Assembly (NCBI GenBank): GCA_024235395.1
Contig: JACKMK010000004.1
Coordinates: forward strand, 186,001-250,000
Source of the DNA: Chromatiaceae bacterium
Lineage (GTDB): Bacteria > Pseudomonadota > Gammaproteobacteria > Chromatiales > Chromatiaceae
DNA: 64,000 nt
Direction: 5' to 3'
Below are positions 62,082-64,000 of this stretch, one piece after another. Positions within the stretch are counted from its first letter, which is position 1; each line of letters starts with the position of its first letter. The notes under the pieces were generated by a model. The model was not told where the DNA came from and did not search any database. It saw only the letters and a list, made by a program, of their open reading frames with translations. A program made the translations under genes and the position numbers.

Positions 62082-62259
62082 ACACCTGCTTTCTGATGCA
62101 GCAGCCGGTCAAGGACGATCGGCTGCACCTCACCAATCAGCCATGCCACCCGCATCGCGTCCCTGAAACGGTCCATCCCCCAGTATTGACTTGCAAGCCG
62201 CACCCGATCGCGGCAGATTAACCGCAGAATCCCAGCAGGACGCCGCGTGGAGGTACCCA

Positions 62260-63546
62260 ATGCCGAGCAAGATCACCGTTTTCACCTGTGGGCTGCTGTT
62301 GCTCTTCGGCGTGGTCACCGCGCATGCGGCTGTCGGAATCGGGGTCTTCCTCAAGCGTTCCCCGGCATTTCTCGAACAGCAGACGGTCGACTTCTATATC
62401 TCGGGATTCAATACCGGGACCGTCGCCGAACAGGTCGACGTACACGTCGGGGTGATCGCCGAGAACGGTACGATCTACGAATACCCGAACTGGAATACCA
62501 GTTTGACCCCATGGTTGCGTGCTTTCTCGATCCCGGCCGGGTTCCGCCTGGGCGCGACTTATCTGGGCAACCTCGACAGCTTTCCCGGGGGCCTCACGCC
62601 GGGGGCGTACAAGCTGGCGGTCGCCCTGACCCGCCCGGGCACCTTGGACATTCTGGCGCTCGATGTCACGCCGTTTGTCGTACAAGGCGATGAAACCGTC
62701 TGGACCTCGAGTGGCATCTCGCTGGGCAAGGGTGAGTCGCCTTCGGGTGTCACGGCACCCGTGGTCAGCGGCGCCGGGTCGTTTTCCCGGGTAACGTTCG
62801 ACCCCGGGACACTGATCACGCTGTTCAACCAGTCGACGCCGGATGTGGACCAGTGCATCTTCAACACGACGCCGCGTGTTCTCGAGGTACTGGTTGGCGA
62901 AAACAACATCACCTCGCTGGACGCCGGCGACCTGTTGCGGATCAGTGCACCCGCGTTGGGTAGCGTTGATCTCAACAAGGTCGTGCTGAGCGACGGCAGC
63001 ATCACCTACGGCAACAGCACGATCGCCGAGAGTTTCTTTCGAAGCGGTACGAACTATACGGCCACGGGGTTTGGCGGTCCGGGTTTTGCGCCATTCAGTG
63101 CGAGCCGCACGGCGCCTTCGGCCATTGTCGTCAGCCAACCCGATCTGAGCAGCCTTCAGTCGATCAACAGTGGCCAGGACCTCGTTCTGCGATGGCTGGG
63201 CCGCAACGGCGTGGGCGAACTGTTAGTGACGATATCGGCCACGAACGGCACGCTCGCAGAGCCCATGGATGTGACCTGCCGTTTCGTCGATGACGGCCAC
63301 GGCGTGGTGCCGTCCGCGCTCTTGGTGCAGCTGCGCGACGCGATCGCGGCGGCGGGGACACAGATTCCGGGAATCTCGGGCATCGACGGTTTCGATATCG
63401 CCGATATCCTCGGTGACAGCGTCGCACTACCGAATGCCTCGCTGGTGGTGTCCAGGCTGTACACCGAGGTCGTGTCAGCCAGCGCCGACGATCGGGTGAC
63501 CTTCGCGGTAACCCGCGCCCTCGGTGTCTCGGTGAACCTGCAGTGA
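62260..63546 (+). CDS. exported protein of unknown function
   Basis: A 428-residue secreted protein with a signal peptide (MPSKITVFTCGLLLLFGVVTAHA). The mature part is beta-rich and Gly/Ser/Thr/Val-rich with two Cys pairs (CIFNT, VTCRF), consistent with two or three immunoglobulin-like or other beta-sandwich domains. No sorting tail, repeat or catalytic motif was found. GGAGGTACCCA is placed well before the ATG. Its neighbours give no clue to role. Confidence 0.65.
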   Translation: MPSKITVFTCGLLLLFGVVTAHAAVGIGVFLKRSPAFLEQQTVDFYISGFNTGTVAEQVDVHVGVIAENGTIYEYPNWNTSLTPWLRAFSIPAGFRLGATYLGNLDSFPGGLTPGAYKLAVALTRPGTLDILALDVTPFVVQGDETVWTSSGISLGKGESPSGVTAPVVSGAGSFSRVTFDPGTLITLFNQSTPDVDQCIFNTTPRVLEVLVGENNITSLDAGDLLRISAPALGSVDLNKVVLSDGSITYGNSTIAESFFRSGTNYTATGFGGPGFAPFSASRTAPSAIVVSQPDLSSLQSINSGQDLVLRWLGRNGVGELLVTISATNGTLAEPMDVTCRFVDDGHGVVPSALLVQLRDAIAAAGTQIPGISGIDGFDIADILGDSVALPNASLVVSRLYTEVVSASADDRVTFAVTRALGVSVNLQ

Positions 63547-63589
63547 CGTCGGTGAGACGACGCGGGCTGTGCCGGGTATTCCGCGGGTA

Positions 63590-64000
63590 TCAGTCCTCGC
63601 CCCAGATCAGTTCACCGCTCTCGCTGAAATCGTAGCCGCCCAGCGTATCGGCGAGCAGCCGGCAATCGCCGGCCTGCAGGCGTCCCAGCAGGTCCTGAAA
63701 AAGGCGGCGAAACCAGATGTTGCGCGGCAACGCAAAATCGAACGCCTCGACACCGATCGGCAGGAACGCCAACCCGGCCTCGGTCGCCGCGGCCCGTGCG
63801 CCGGGTGCGACATCGGCCTGTCCCAGCACGATGGCAGTCGCCGCTTCGCGTTCCGACAACGCCGTGGCCGTTACATTGAGTGCATCCGCGGACGTCGAGC
63901 TACGCCGCAACTCCAGCAGAAAACGCTGTGCACCGGCGCCCGGTTGACGCTGCACCCAGCGATACTCAGCCTTCATCAGGGTCTCCGCGTCGTCGACGGC
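63590..64000 (-). CDS. PBP-like-domain regulator, C-terminal part (gene runs off the window)
   Basis: The last part of a minus-strand gene; the frame stays open to the window edge, so the 5' end lies beyond. The visible residues (RWVQRQPGAGAQRFLLELL-like opening, ATAIVLGQADVAPGARAAA, GLAFLPIGVEAFDFALPRNI) match the periplasmic-binding-protein-like domain (PF12727) found in molybdate-linked regulators with a helix-turn-helix, or in MoeA fusions. Molybdenum genes elsewhere in the window agree with this. What precedes the domain cannot be seen. Confidence 0.7.
   Translation of the reverse strand, partial: AVDDAETLMKAEYRWVQRQPGAGAQRFLLELRRSSTSADALNVTATALSEREAATAIVLGQADVAPGARAAATEAGLAFLPIGVEAFDFALPRNIWFRRLFQDLLGRLQAGDCRLLADTLGGYDFSESGELIWGED

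Overview
The window is GC-rich, densely packed bacterial DNA with short intergenic gaps, strong GGAGG-type ribosome sites and many ATGA or TGATG gene overlaps. The gene set points to a gammaproteobacterium, plausibly an autotrophic or sulfur-oxidising one. It contains a DAB-type inorganic-carbon pump, a beta-carbonic anhydrase, exosortase-A (PEP-CTERM) surface functions, many c-type cytochromes, a large c-di-GMP signalling set and molybdenum-cofactor genes. That placement is inference; no rRNA, tRNA, CRISPR array, insertion sequence or phage gene was seen.

Layout. (1) 30-5905, minus: dabB, a 252-residue membrane protein, dabA and a P-II-like gene in a tightly overlapping operon for energy-coupled CO2/bicarbonate uptake. 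(2) 6442-7452: an HD-GYP response regulator. (3) 7957-11130: a PEP-CTERM-like secreted protein, an exosortase-A-associated glycosyltransferase and wecB, probably the edge of an exopolysaccharide/exosortase locus. (4) 11520-16951: a rhodanese/metallo-beta-lactamase protein with a degenerate metal motif, a Spondin_N protein and a PAS-containing chemoreceptor. (5) 17354-19982: a GH13 sucrose-phosphorylase-family enzyme with an unusual internal insertion, followed by a sucrose-phosphatase-like HAD enzyme. (6) 20022-22261: a DUF898/M48 membrane-peptidase pair. (7) 22561-35009: diguanylate cyclase, GGDEF-EAL and CHASE2-EAL proteins, a frameshifted REC/STAS pair, three small cytochromes c, a CZB protein and a LysM-FecR protein.

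(8) 35277-42072: a Tat-exported aldo/keto reductase, small membrane proteins, a 984-residue nine-haem cytochrome carrying a Calx-beta domain, a strong terminator and a TlpA-like thioredoxin. (9) 42331-47867: a membrane C13 (caspase-like fold) peptidase facing a three-gene operon of coiled-coil proteins. (10) 48020-55215: moeA, mobB, mobA on minus; a sigma-54 two-component system and moeB on plus. (11) 55212-64000: an O-methyltransferase, a tandem-domain SagB-type nitroreductase, a DODA-type dioxygenase, an alpha/beta hydrolase, a sodium:solute symporter, beta-carbonic anhydrase, an unknown secreted protein and the 3' end of a PBP-like regulator gene that runs off the window.

Themes. Inorganic carbon handling sits at both ends (DAB pump, carbonic anhydrase). 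At least four proteins make or degrade c-di-GMP (one cyclase, one GGDEF-EAL, one CHASE2-EAL with dead GGDEF, one HD-GYP), beside chemotaxis-type sensors, which suggests a surface-attached or migratory lifestyle. Redox and metal functions (cytochromes, TlpA, Mo cofactor genes) are scattered through the second half. The most unusual objects are the Calx-beta nonahaem cytochrome, the C13-peptidase/coiled-coil neighbourhood, the inserted GH13 enzyme and the metal-motif-deficient rhodanese/MBL fusion.
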